From assembly GCA_022457065.1 (NCBI GenBank), contig JAJGBQ010000005.1:2480001-2544000 (forward strand): DNA of 64,000 nucleotides, read 5' to 3'. This stretch comes from Curvularia sp. ZM96. Taxonomy: Eukaryota > Ascomycota > Dothideomycetes > Pleosporales > Pleosporaceae. Under the pieces are notes generated by a model. That model had not been told where the DNA came from, ran no database searches, and worked only from the letters and a program-made list of their open reading frames with translations. Made by a program: the position numbers and the translations under genes. This document shows, one piece after another, positions 24,601 through 34,997 of this stretch (the first letter of the stretch is position 1; each line of letters begins with the position of its first letter).

Positions 24601-26186
24601 GCACATACCTGATGCAGGCATCCCTCTTTTCTACCTAGCGTGGCAAAAACAGACCATGGCTGTGTGTTTGTACGCTGCCCCACACACATCGACCGACCAT
24701 GTGCCGATTTCTTTTCCAACTGCACGCACGGTAAGGTGCGTGAGGCTGAAAACAAGCCAAAAAAAAAGTTAAAGTCGAGACCTCTTCCAATCCCAGCAGC
24801 TGGAAATGTTGGCTGAAGAAGTGGAGCGAAAGTGTTTGAGCTACTGTACGCATGTATGCAAACTATCTCCAGAAAGTGATAGATAGAGTAATCTTTGGGC
24901 ACCGTCCAAGGAGAGGAGTAGAGAGCGGTGTAGAAGATACAGGGGTGTGTTTACACAGGTCCCAAGGGTGAAATTAGAAGTTGTAGATTCAGGATTCCGG
25001 GGCTTAACCCGAAATCTTTTCTTTTCTTCAAAGAGTAGCAGGTAGATAACGGTAAAAAGAATGGAAGAAAACAGTCGCGCTGGGGGAAGCGGGTATGAAT
25101 CCAGTGTCTTCCTAGTCGTATTCATCACGAGAAGTGAGTGATTTCATTTCACCCTAATGTTTCAATTTTACAATTGCCCTGTTTTTCTCAAATTCCACCT
25201 ACTTATACTCAACTTTCACCTTCTCTCTTTCCCATATTCTCAATTCCTCAAACCCACTACCTAAGCGCTCCATATGCCTCTTCAACCCTCCCCAAGCTCA
25301 TGTCGAGGCGCTAGGTAACACACGCTCTAAAGAAGCCGCCCGTGTAACTCCCCTCGTAACCACTACCGCACCGTCGTACATGAAGTTCTTAGTTGGCCAT
25401 GCATACACACATACATGCAGGTAGCAGATCTCTTCTCTTCCTTTTTCGTCTCCCATTTTTTTGTTGATTGCACAGGCGACGCGCACGTGTAACGGTTTTT
25501 CCCATGCATGTACATATGTCGGGGAACGGGTGCATGGGGTGTATGTGTGTACAGGTGCGTATGTATGCAATGCATGCGAGTTTAGGAACTTGGCTCGTGG
25601 GTTTTGGGAAAGGTCGTGTCGCGTAGTACATATATACATACATACAGTTTTCCGTCCTGGGTGCCAAGGCTAAGGGTCGGAAGGGGAGAAGAGGAATCGG
25701 GTGGAGGAAGAGTATATTTTGAGTTTTCGTAGGACTGTTTTGGGGGATGGTCAGGCGGTGTGTTCGAGAAGGAGTTAGGTAGAGAGATGGTTTGGGAAGG
25801 TGAGAGGTAGAGTTGAGAATTTGATATGTTGTGTTGAGGAGTATGGGAAATTCGTGGTGCGTGTGTCTTGTATCAAACCGAGTTTTATTTTCGAGGATTG
25901 ACTTGTACTGCATAGTAATGGCAAATTGACGATAGCTTTGCTATTGGGTATCTATGGTGATCTCGAGTGGTTTATCGTTTACGAGCAACATACCTTTTAT
26001 GTACGAGTTGGCGCTATGGAAATGCTACGAATCTTGTATGTGCCAAACTCGAAAGTGCGCCTGTATACGAAGTCAATCGCATATTGCAGAGCGTGAATGA
26101 AATTCCTAAATAACGCTTACCAGATAAAATTAGATATAGGGTGGAAATGGGTATTACGGCAGAAAATCTGTTCTATTATGTCGATA
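18611..26186. other. 7.5-kb tract without convincing genes
   Basis: Every open frame here is short, overlaps others on both strands and has low-complexity or compositionally odd translation (runs of Cys, His, Pro, Thr). The segment 18.8-22 kb is GC-rich with GTGT/GTAT-type microsatellite-like stretches near 20.2 kb; 24-26 kb is AT-richer with long pyrimidine or purine tracts. A long upstream regulatory region or 5' leader of the CRIB gene, or non-coding transcription, would fit, but nothing in the sequence proves it. The stretch 22263-22841 holds the longest single frame with mixed composition, including a short tandem DDTT repeat; it remains unsupported. Confidence 0.5.
21349..21380. repeat. 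Imperfect ACTGA pentamer repeat
   Basis: About six tandem units of ACTGA/ACTGG occur with small changes. This is a simple repeat in the gene-free tract. Confidence 0.7.
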
Positions 26187-26231
26187 ACGTGCCCCACCAG
26201 TCACCGGCCGACACCAGTCACCGGCCACCCC
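26187..26231 (+). repeat. Left terminal inverted repeat of the pogo-like element
   Basis: Forty-five bases are identical to the reverse complement of 27970-28014; identity stops at 26232. Within it the 15-mer CACCAGTCACCGGCC occurs twice, separated by GA, which may be a doubled transposase-binding site. Confidence 0.95.
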
Positions 26232-27933
26232 CATCAGACCCAGCACGACGCTCTGCGCAATTGGTCCACAACAACGTAATAAAATAAGATAAAATTAAGA
26301 GATACAATCTACTATCTAGCTCTACACGAAGTGCGAGTGTGTCCTTGAATATGGCACTTCGTGCACGTCGGTAGCGCGCGCTGTCGTCGCTGACTGCTCT
26401 CACCCTGCTCAACCTCCGTGACCACCCTTTCTACCTCTGCAGTAAGCTGCTGAGCCTGCTGAGCCTAGAGCACTCCACCAGAAGCAATATATTGACGCCG
26501 CCGGTCTTGCTTTTGTTATTGACGCTGGTTAGCTGCACGTAGCTTCCTATTCTCTTCAGCAAGTATAGTTGCTGACTACATCGCTATTTGACAGCCTTTA
26601 ATAACCTAGCGTAAAAGCTAGCTTGTTAGGCTTTGTGACTGCCGATGGAGTCGCTCCTGAAGAAGCTTCGCCTGCTGCTGAAGCTGAGCTACTGTATGCG
26701 GTGTTTCTGCCTGTATTGTGGCGTTGTCTATAGTTGTCTGTGGTAGAGATGGTGTCCTAACGACAGTAAGCGACGATAGGACACGAGCTGGACAAGAAGG
26801 AGAAGCCCAGTCGCCCGAAAGCTAGCTTGGATATTCTGCTGCGTGAAGACTGTCGGCCGGATCCGTGTATAGACTGCGAGGAAGTCTATCTTATCGACAT
26901 GGTGGACGCCTTGACGGGCGAGCTCCTCAACCTCACGTCCGTACGCGCGCTTAAGAGGAGAGAAGCAGCTTACGTCTAGAGGCTGGAGGAGGTGCGACGT
27001 ATGAGGCGGCATACAGAGAGTGATAATCTTGTTCTCAGCGCAGTACTGATCGAACTCTGGCGTGGCGTGGCTACTATGGCCGTCTAGGATAAGAAGTCGA
27101 TAGACTCCGGCTATACGAGCGGCTGTATACTGGTTGAAGTGCTTCGCCCACTCTACGCCAAGCTGATTAGTCGTCCAGCCGTTGTCTAAGACGCCGATAG
27201 TCTAGTCTTATGGGAGGTCGCGGTACTAGCTACTTTGGTGGACCTTACCAGAGAGGATCACGAACGGTGGTAGGCACTAGCCTAAGGCGCAGATACACTC
27301 GATCGCTGTCACCCACTCGCGATTGCCTGGCTGGACGACGACTGCTCTGCCGACTCTATCAGCGCTAGTGACTACTTTTGACGTCCTAGCGACGCCCATC
27401 GCGAATCTAGTCTCGTCAAAGTTGTAGATATCCTAATCTAGAACGCCGTACGTCTAACGCGTCTCCTCTACTAGCTTGAACCAGGCTATAATTACGGCAG
27501 GATCCTCGCAGTGGGCGCGCTGACTACTAAAGCTTCTACTCCACTTTGTCTAAAGCTCTAGCTAACCTTAGATAAAGCGCGACACCTAGTTCTTGCCGAC
27601 AGATTGTGGAGGTGGATCTTGACCACGCGCAGCGAGTAGAGCGTCTGCCATTCGTCGTACGTCAATAACATGTGGCGGAAAACCGCGTCGATCAAGGTCT
27701 AGGATCCATTGCACAAGAGATTGCTCCTCAGTAGGTAATAGCTTCCGCTTCTGGGCGTTCGCAGCTGCCTTAGGTAGACTACCTTGCAGACGGCGTCGAA
27801 GCGTTGTACGAGGGATAGTATATAACCTAGCAGCACGAGTAGGTGTGGAAATAACGTTTTTCTGAATTGAATCTATGGCAAGATTAAGTCTGCCTTCACG
27901 AGCAGTCTTTATAGAGCGTTGCTGTCGCGGCAT
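26218..27933 (-). pseudogene. Degenerate pogo-family transposase
   Basis: It starts at ATG 27933. Residues 1-115 are intact and include a Psq-type helix-turn-helix (ARLYTIPRTTLRRRLQG) and the beginning of a CENP-B-type DNA-binding domain (LPTEEQSLVQWILDLDRRGFP). The frame then meets at least four stops in about 50 bases (27545-27584). Further downstream, fragments of the DDE_1 catalytic domain are readable: FDE, LILDGHSSH and the conserved HTSHLLQPLDV segment (26728-27012). The stops are TAG or TAA where family members would have Trp or Gln, which C-to-T and G-to-A transitions explain. The 3' boundary is approximate. No active protein can be made from this copy. Confidence 0.88.
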
Positions 27934-27969
27934 TGTGGTGGTTGTGTAGAGCGTCGGGTCAGGTTGGGT

Positions 27970-28014
27970 GGGGTGGCCGGTGACTGGTGTCGGCCGGTGA
28001 CTGGTGGGGCACGT
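27970..28014 (-). repeat. Right terminal inverted repeat of the pogo-like element
   Basis: This is the exact inverse of the left terminal repeat, with the same doubled 15-mer. It is followed immediately by the TA dinucleotide of the target site. Confidence 0.95.
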
Positions 28015-28557
28015 TAAAATGGGATGGGTTTACATAAGCCATGTTCGAGTGCGTGGAGATGAGTTTAACGAGTAGTGACGAGAACACGGCATGTGAGTGA
28101 TTAAGCACTGTAACAGTCTGGATACGCCTAAAGTGCTTGAAAACGATAGTCAGTTTTAGAATGATAGTAGTAAACGACTGTACTCAAATAGAATGCATAG
28201 TGTCTCATTGCATAGCTGTTTTTTCCAAATACAGACATGCACTCAAGTAGTGGCCCTACCTGCAAGAACGATAGCAATATCAATAGGCACTCTAGGAAGG
28301 ATGATTAATAGACACTTCATTTCGGTATGGTTTCTACCATGTTTGATCTGGCTTCACTCATGTTCAATCTAGCTGGTTGGCTCGATACAGCACCTATATC
28401 AAGAACTGCTCACGTCCCCTAGTGAACAGCATCGAGTCCTTCTGTACTCTGAATTTTGATTGAACGTTCTGTGTGGTAAAGGTATATACAATCCCACAGC
28501 AACGGAACCCGAAGCAACCGGTACGCCGAAATGCATGCTCTTCCTCATGTGCATGCC
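28015..28557. other. Intergenic, transposon flank to NDUFB3-like gene
   Basis: This is 3' flanking DNA of the small complex I gene next to the transposon end. It is AT-rich and no gene or repeat is seen. Confidence 0.6.
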
Positions 28558-28853
28558 CTATGCGTGCTCATCATGATGTCCCTTGTCTTGGAAGAAGAGC
28601 TGCTCAGCAACCACGTATCCAGCAAATGCGACAGTCGCTATTCCGAGGCCGGGGAAGGCGCCCTTAAAACGGTTGAAGCGCGTGAACGGACCGGTGTATC
28701 GCCATTGTTCGCTAATTGGCCGTAAGTACATGGCGGAGTACACGAGACTGGGATGAAGACATACTATCGTGCCCATGGGTCGCCCTTCGTTCCCCTGCCA
28801 GCAGCGGCGGCGAACTTCTTGGGGTCAAAGCCGGTGATAGAGGGGCGTGCCAT
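28558..28853 (-). CDS. NADH:ubiquinone oxidoreductase B12 (NDUFB3-type) subunit
   Basis: This is an accessory subunit of mitochondrial complex I in the membrane arm. Exons 28853-28765 and 28711-28558; a 53-nt intron; 80 aa. The sequence shows the family signature DPWARYEQWRYTGPFTRFNR followed by a single hydrophobic helix (FPGLGIATVAFAGYVVAEQLFF, about residues 49-70) and a His-rich tail (KGHHDEHA). The intron was placed because reading through it meets a stop right after DPWAR, and splicing restores the conserved WARYEQWRYTG junction. It is divergent from the CAF1 gene with 439 bp between the starts. Confidence 0.9.
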
Positions 28854-29292
28854 TGTGAAGATGCTACTGAGGTTAGGAATTGTTGGAGGCCTACATGCCA
28901 ATTGGGACCATAAAGAATCAGGAAAAACGTACTAAAGGGCCGCGTGAGATGCTCGGGTAAGGCAAAGGCGTTCGCGGTCGCGGAAGCTGTTGGCGTCACG
29001 TCCCCAAAGCGGTCGTCAGTCGCATCTCGCAGCGTCTTGGCGGGCCATCATGGCGCACGGCCTCCATCCATGCTCAACCTCCCCACTCGATTCATTCACG
29101 CCCGCCCACACACCCCATCGCTATCGCCAGCACCCTCTACGTGTTCTAAAGCTCCTATTTCTTGTAAACGCCTAGGAATCGGACCCGATATCGTCCAAAG
29201 TGCCCCTCGTTCGCGTCACTCTCACCACATAGCAGCCATTCAGCCACTTGCACCGTCGCGCCAGTCGTACCAACACCTCCACCTCGCCCACG
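28854..29292. promoter_or_regulatory. Bidirectional promoter region, complex I subunit / CAF1
   Basis: A 439-bp spacer between two divergent housekeeping genes. It must carry both promoters. No individual element was recognised. Confidence 0.5.
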
Positions 29293-30970
29293 ATGCCGCC
29301 TCACGGGGGCCGTTTTCCCGGCCATAACCTCTCCAACCCATTCGCACATCTCTCAGGGCCAATGCCCCAGCAGCAACAATCGTTGCACCAACATCAGCAA
29401 CAACAGCAGCAACAGAACATGCAACACCCGGGCTTTGGCGGGGGTAACCAGGCCAACAGTCTGAACCTCTTTGGCCAGCACCAGGGCGGTTTCCAATCGA
29501 ATGCAGCACTGAGTGCTGGCTTAGGGGGCGCAGGTCTGGGGGCAGCAGCAGCCATTGGCGGGGCAGGCGGAGGAACAGGACTCGACGGGCACGAAGCGCG
29601 CATGCGATTTGCCCATGGCGCACAAATACAGGAGAATGCGGCTCGCGGACACGATGGCGCCAAAGGCATTGTGGGACAACGAATACGTCAAGTCTGGCGC
29701 TCCAATCTGCATCAGGAGATGGATATGCTCCGCTCGCTCATCGACCAGTACCCCTACATCAGCATGGTTAGTCTATCTTTCCCCGCAACGCATTGCGTAT
29801 CCAATTGTTGGATGGCCGTGTTTTGTGTGTGCACAATCTTGTATCCGTGGTGGTTCTATGGCTGCTTTTCTTGGGATAGTAGCTATTCTACCCCTCCTGA
29901 ATTGTCAAGCGCAATGCTCACTATATCAATAGGACACAGAATTCCCCGGTGTTGTCGCGCGACCAATCGGAGATTTCAACTCAAAGGCCTCATATCATTA
30001 CCAAACCGTACGCTGCAATGTCGACCTACTGAAGATCATCCAGCTGGGCGTCACCCTTTTCAACGTCCAAGGCGACGTTCCCCCAACCCACCTTGACACC
30101 AACACTCTGACCTACAAGCCCAAGTCATTGCAAAGATACGCAAATAACATCGTACCATGCCCCTGTACATGGTCATTTAACTTCCAGTTCTCCCTAGAAG
30201 ACGACATGTACAACGAAGAGTCAATCCAGATGCTAAAGAAGTCTGGGGCTGATTTTGAAAAACACCGCGAGCAGGGCATCGACCCGCAAGAGTTTGGCTC
30301 TTTACTCACCACATCTGGAATGACTCTGTCACAAGACGTCAACTGGATATCATTCCATTCAGGATACGACTTTGCGTACATGCTGAAAATGCTGACCTCA
30401 CAACCCCTGCCGGAGGACGAAGAGACATATCGGAAACTTGTTAACGTTTTCTTCCCCAAACTGCTCGACGTCAAGTATTTGTGGCGGCATGCCAACAACC
30501 TTGTCAGACGTGGTGTTATCGGCTCAACAGCCACCAACATACTCAACAACCTAGGCACAAAATCCGGTCTTCAAGATCTTGCCGACGAGCTCGGCTGCCA
30601 GCGCATTGGTAACTCGCATACTGCTGGCTCTGACGCCTGGTTAACGGGAGTCGTTTTCTGGGAGATGAAGAGGAAGATTTTCGATGGATCCGTCCCTGAA
30701 GAGATGAGCGGTCACATGTGGGGTCTTACAGGTGTTGGAGCTCCAGCCAGCGCAGCTGCCCAAGCTGCTGTTTTGGCTGCACAAGGTGTATCACAGGGCT
30801 TGTCAGGCTTTCAACAAGGTGTCAACAACACCTTCTATCCCGGAAACGCAAGACATGGTGTTGATGGACCTAGCACACCCACTAATCATCCTGCAGGCCT
30901 TGCATCCAACACACCAGGACCAACCGGCATGATTACTCCTGGAGCTTACAGCGGATATGGCAACAAATAG
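29293..30970 (+). CDS. POP2: CCR4-NOT deadenylase subunit CAF1/POP2
   Basis: This is a 3'-5' poly(A) exoribonuclease of the CCR4-NOT complex, acting in cytoplasmic mRNA decay. Exons 29293-29766 and 29933-30970; a 166-nt intron; 503 aa. The DEDD-type nuclease fold begins at residue 159, exactly at exon 2: DTEFPG (Asp159, Glu161), SGYDFAYML (Asp about 303) and HTAGSDAWLT (His about 387, Asp about 392), so the catalytic set is intact. The N-terminus (1-115) is disordered, with a Gln-rich tract encoded by CAG/CAA repeats (29368-29425) and a Gly/Ala-rich stretch, as in yeast Pop2. The C-terminus is Ala/Gly/Pro-rich. The start at 29293 is the first ATG consistent with the Gln-rich N-terminus; the helix RQVWRSNLHQEMDMLRSLID before the nuclease domain is the usual NOT1-facing lead-in. 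Confidence 0.95.
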
Positions 30971-31960
30971 AATGGTAGTTAACGTGGCAGAGGCCGACGT
31001 ATCCTCGTGGCTACGACAATGATCGATAGCACCGTGCATTCCAGCGCCGGGGTTAGGGTGATTACCTGTACCACATTTTTGTTTTCTATGAAATCATGCC
31101 TGCTTCAACCTTCTGGGGGTAGCTAGCCAGTGTATCACTGTATTATTCTTTCCCTTTGTCAATACGGGTGTGGTTCAAAAAACATAGCGTTTGTTCGGTG
31201 TTATGTTGAGGAGGCTCCCAAGCTGGGTCGATTTCACAAGACAAGTGAGGATCTGACCGGCTTGATTGGTTGGCTATGTGGGTAGAGGCATGTACGATAG
31301 ATACCCGGGAAGTAGCTATGGTGTACTTGTACATTCGGAGTTTTTTGCTTTGCTTTCTCGTTCCTGTCTTGTCGAGTTTTTCAGTCTTTAGGTCTAAATG
31401 CTTTTTGCCGTGGCGGTTATTATCGTTTGTGCATTCGCTTTCTCGTTTTCTGTTTTTGAACATAAGAGATAGAAATCTCATCATGTTAGTGTGTGTAATT
31501 GTCATCGTTCTTTTCAATCTGAACAGGGAATAACTGTTATATGTGTGTTGGAGTCCATACGATGCATCTTCGGAGGATGAAGATGAGATCTTTATCCTTA
31601 ACGGGATGAACTAAAAATATGTAAAATGATTGTAGCAAAATGACGAGTCAAATAGCAGAGGGTACAGGGACCGAATCGTAACTAGACGAAGTAACAGAAA
31701 GTTGTCGATAGCAAGTATGAAAGCAGAACTGAAGGACACCATCGGAACTACCGAAAGCTTCCTTGACTTGTATCGCCTTCCTAAGCTACACGACTGATCA
31801 CTGTATCGTGTATTATAGCGTGTATGAACATTTCTTCTTCGAGGCTGAAATTCTATCGGTGGTATGTATGGGTAGATAGATAAGAAATCCATTCAGCTCT
31901 GAAACCATCGGTAGCCAAGGGGTGAATCGGTACTTTTAGTAACGTTATCTTTGTTCGATG
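30971..31960. other. Convergent intergenic region, no gene seen
   Basis: This holds the 3' regions of CAF1 (plus) and the first 2EXR gene (minus). It is AT-rich, and the open frames are short and compositional. Confidence 0.6.
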
Positions 31961-32629
31961 TTATAGCTCCTCTGGCCGGCGCATCCAGCCTTTGTAGTAC
32001 ACCAAATCACTACCTTGTTCTCTATTTATTTCTGTCCATATACGGTCGAACTTCGACTCCAATTCCAACAATGTCATCTGCTCACCCTCCTCAGGGTCGA
32101 TAAATAATACATTTTCCTCACTACAGGGCCAGTAGTCTCGCGAAGTACCGTGCCAGTGCTCGAAATCGCTTTTTTCGGAGAGGACAACCTGGATTTCAGT
32201 CACGTTGGGAAAGTTGTAAAGCCCACGACGTCCGTCCAAAAGACTCCACCATTCACCATTGTGACCCACGAATTTCAGTCGCTTGATTAAGTGTCCGTCG
32301 GTCATGAAGTAATAAAGTTGTGAAACATCGACAAATATCATGTCGATGTCTAAGTTCACCCACACATAGCGCTGGATTGTCTCTGTCTCATCTTTTCTGT
32401 GGTTTGTACTGGAGAGGAAACGCTGGTATAATCTAGCGTTCCGGGATTCTCGACATGTCTGTAATGGTGCTGGTATAGATGTGGATGAACATAAAGGACG
32501 GATTTTATCCCCATTGCGTGTCTGTTGGCTAGGGTAGCGAATCTCAATGACGCGAGGTTCCACAGTCATCTCCCATATCTGCAGACGGAGTTCCGCGGGG
32601 AGTCGCGCAAAAAGGTGAAATGTGGTCAT
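31961..32629 (-). CDS. 2EXR-domain protein, copy 1 of a tandem pair
   Basis: Single exon, 222 aa. The N-terminus carries the 2EXR signature found in very many fungal proteins: FxxLPAELRLQIWExxxEPRVIEI (residues 4-26), then the CSSTSIPAPLQTCRESR segment. The domain resembles an F-box-like helical start, but its function is not established; roles in protein interaction have been suggested for the family. The rest predicts as mixed alpha/beta with a charged C-terminus. It is paralogous along its whole length to the gene at 33703-34374. Similarity continues into the upstream DNA, so the pair arose by local duplication. Confidence 0.85.
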   Translation of the reverse strand: MTTFHLFARLPAELRLQIWEMTVEPRVIEIRYPSQQTRNGDKIRPLCSSTSIPAPLQTCRESRNARLYQRFLSSTNHRKDETETIQRYVWVNLDIDMIFVDVSQLYYFMTDGHLIKRLKFVGHNGEWWSLLDGRRGLYNFPNVTEIQVVLSEKSDFEHWHGTSRDYWPCSEENVLFIDPEEGEQMTLLELESKFDRIWTEINREQGSDLVYYKGWMRRPEEL

Positions 32630-33702
32630 AGTGTGGAGTACGATCAGAAGAACGGCAATAATACGTAGGGATTTTAGCTAGTGCAAAAAACTGAGAAGGG
32701 CAATGACGAGAAGACTCAAAGGCATGAGACGGGGTTTTGTGTATATATAGTCGGAAAAGTTCAGGAAATGCTGCACAACTCTTCGCCAAGAGTAAATGCT
32801 CTTGGCAAGAAGGAAGGCTAACCGCGCGTCTATCTGCCTAGCCCCTATTGATCACCACCTACTATTTTCGGGATGGCCATGGACTCTGACATTCTACCCA
32901 CCAGCTCTAAATTGTGCTATGTTAGGACTAGAAGCAGACTCGATGCCATCCAATTTCGGTGTACAGACCATCTTCACCAGCAATTTCCAAATCCTAGATG
33001 CCACTATGCTCATTGAGAATATGGCTAGGCCAGACTTGGAAGTACGGAGGAGTCATCCTGAGGAGTCATTCAGAGTAAACCATTGTTTCTTGTGCCATGT
33101 GATTAAGCAAGGCAACAGCTCCGTGATTGCCTTTCACACTTCAGCGAAAGCGCATACCGTCTTCGTTTCGCCCACTCGCAACTACCTTCTTTCCACCTTG
33201 TGAAATTCGCAAATAATTGGCTCCAAGTGCAAAAACTAGGACGATAAGGCAAGCTTTCATCGGGAAAACACCGCAACCCAACGGATGGGCAGTACAGGAC
33301 AGTTCGGGCAGGTTGAACATTGGAAAGGCCGTGTAGATCTGGTACGAACGGTTCATCTTAAATCTTAAGGGCAACAAAAAGTGGGTTCCAAACACACACC
33401 CTTATAAAGTTCTGTTAAATATGAACGACATCGGCAACGATCGTATCAGACAAAACAATAAAAGCGCAGAGCGACATCCTTCAGTCATTATTTCCTTCAA
33501 GACGGGCATTGATCGAAAACGCCAGTTATCGATGAAACAGCAGACTATCGCGCCACCACTCTACAAAATTCCTTTTCTTCCCTCCTGTTCTAGTTGTCTT
33601 CTTTGGCTTTTTCCCTCGTGGGAAGTTTCACTACTAGCCTTTTCTTTACAATTTAATATTCTTGGAAAGCTAGGACATTGCTGCCTATACACTAAAAGAA
33701 AC
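32630..33702. other. Spacer between tandem 2EXR genes
   Basis: The first 430 bases or so (to about 33050) resemble the region upstream of the second copy (34375-34790), for instance the CCAAGAGTA...GCTAACCG block at 32787-32825 versus 34508-34556. The rest shows no gene. Confidence 0.55.
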
Positions 33703-34374
33703 TTATATGTTTCCAGGCCAGTTGGTGATGTTCCCGTTTTCATATAAGAAGTTGGTTCCTTGTTGTCTACTTTCTTCTTCTGCAACACGATCGTACTTGG
33801 ATTCCAGATCCATTAACTTTATCTCTCCACCCTCCTTTGGATCGATTATCAACACGTTCTCCGTCCCACAAGGCCAGTAGTAGTCGGCTGAGGACCCATG
33901 CCAATCCTCCATATCACTATTCTCGCAGAGGACGACATGGATCTCAGATGTATTAATGAAATTATGAAGTTCGTCGTGCCCGCCACCCCGGGACCGCCAT
34001 TCACAGGTATTATCGCCCACAAATCTTAGTCGTTTGATCTTTTGTGCGACAGGTCTGAAAATCTCTAGGTCACTATCGCCCACGGAGACTATATCGATGT
34101 CTAGATCCAACCAGACATAGCGACGCTCTGAGTCTTCCGAAGATCCCATCAGGACAGCTAGATCAGAAAAACAACGCTGATATAACCCAGCGTTCCGCGA
34201 TCCCCGACATGCCTGTAGTGCTGCTGGTACAAGCGTAGATGAACACAAGACTAACGCGTTGGGCCTGTTTGCGCGGCGAAAGTGAACATCGACGATTCTG
34301 GACTCCATGGTCATTTCCCATATTCGAAGACGAAGTTCCGCGGGAAGTCGAGGAAATGGATAAAATGTGGCCAT
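33703..34374 (-). CDS. 2EXR-domain protein, copy 2 of a tandem pair
   Basis: Single exon, 223 aa. It shows the same signature as its neighbour: FPRLPAELRLRIWEMTMESRIVDV, then CSSTLVPAALQACRGSRNAGLYQRCF. The two proteins share the order of conserved blocks to the end (RRYVWLDLDIDI / KRLRFVGDN / EIHVVLCENSDMEDWHG / YYWPCGTENVLIIDP). The start at 34374 was chosen because it aligns with the start of copy 1; the open frame extends further upstream without similarity. The function is unknown, as for copy 1. Confidence 0.85.
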   Translation of the reverse strand: MATFYPFPRLPAELRLRIWEMTMESRIVDVHFRRANRPNALVLCSSTLVPAALQACRGSRNAGLYQRCFSDLAVLMGSSEDSERRYVWLDLDIDIVSVGDSDLEIFRPVAQKIKRLRFVGDNTCEWRSRGGGHDELHNFINTSEIHVVLCENSDMEDWHGSSADYYWPCGTENVLIIDPKEGGEIKLMDLESKYDRVAEEESRQQGTNFLYENGNITNWPGNI

Positions 34375-34997
34375 GCTGTACTGAAGCATACCAGTTGCCG
34401 TGACGATTCGTAAAAGCTTTGGCGCGTAGATGAGTGACGAGAATTGGCAGTCGACAATAGGAGCAAGGCATTGTGCCTGTGTGCGAGCGATTAGCAAACT
34501 GGTAGGCAACCAGCCGCCAAGAGTAGATGTCCCTAGCAAGGAGGGAAGCTAACCGTGCGCCTACCTGATTAGCGAATACTGATGTTCACCTCCCACTTCC
34601 GGAATGGCCTGGACCCTGAGAGTCCGCCCGCAAGTGCCAGGCCGCACTACTTGGTCACACGACCAGGGGCGGCGGAGCTACAAACTCATCTCAGTATACG
34701 GACCCTTCTCGCCCGTGCCTTGGATCCTATCTCGAACCTTACTATACTCGATAAAAATGTGGCCCGGACCAGACCCTAAAGTACTAAGCCTTCGGCTGGT
34801 ACTGATACAATTCTTTTCATACCGTTTTATTCATTAAGATGACCTGCTTAATCAAACCGCGATAGGTAAAGCTCAATGGGAACGTTTACTGTCTCTTCTC
34901 ACAGCTTTCGTCGTCCCTCGATTTGGCACTGTGCAGACCTCCTTCATCTTCTTTCTCTCGAAACAGAACCAACTATCTTGTCTCGCTGTTCTTCGCC
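34375..34997. promoter_or_regulatory. Divergent upstream region, 2EXR copy 2 / LysM-WSC gene
   Basis: The left part is the diverged duplicate of the region upstream of 2EXR copy 1. The right part is the promoter and leader of the secreted-protein gene. No specific site was recognised. Confidence 0.5.

Larger units (their letters stand above)
26187..28014 (-). mobile_element. pogo/Fot-type (Tc1-mariner superfamily) DNA transposon, inactivated
   Basis: The element is 1828 bp and bounded by perfect 45-bp terminal inverted repeats (26187-26231 and 27970-28014). It is flanked by TA on both sides (26185-26186 and 28015-28016), the expected target-site duplication of Tc1-mariner elements. Inside, on the minus strand, lies a broken transposase with helix-turn-helix and DDE_1 endonuclease segments. 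The length and organisation match fungal pogo-like elements of about 1.8-1.9 kb such as Fot1 and Molly; the exact family cannot be told without a search. The intact ends mean it could still be moved by a transposase supplied from elsewhere. Confidence 0.93.
31961..34790. repeat. Local tandem duplication of a ~1.1-kb gene-plus-upstream unit
   Basis: Unit 1 spans about 31961-33050 and unit 2 about 33703-34790, with a pitch of about 1.74 kb. Similarity covers both 2EXR coding regions and about 420 bp upstream of each start. Coding identity is clearly diverged, so the event is old. Outer boundaries are by eye and approximate. Confidence 0.65.
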
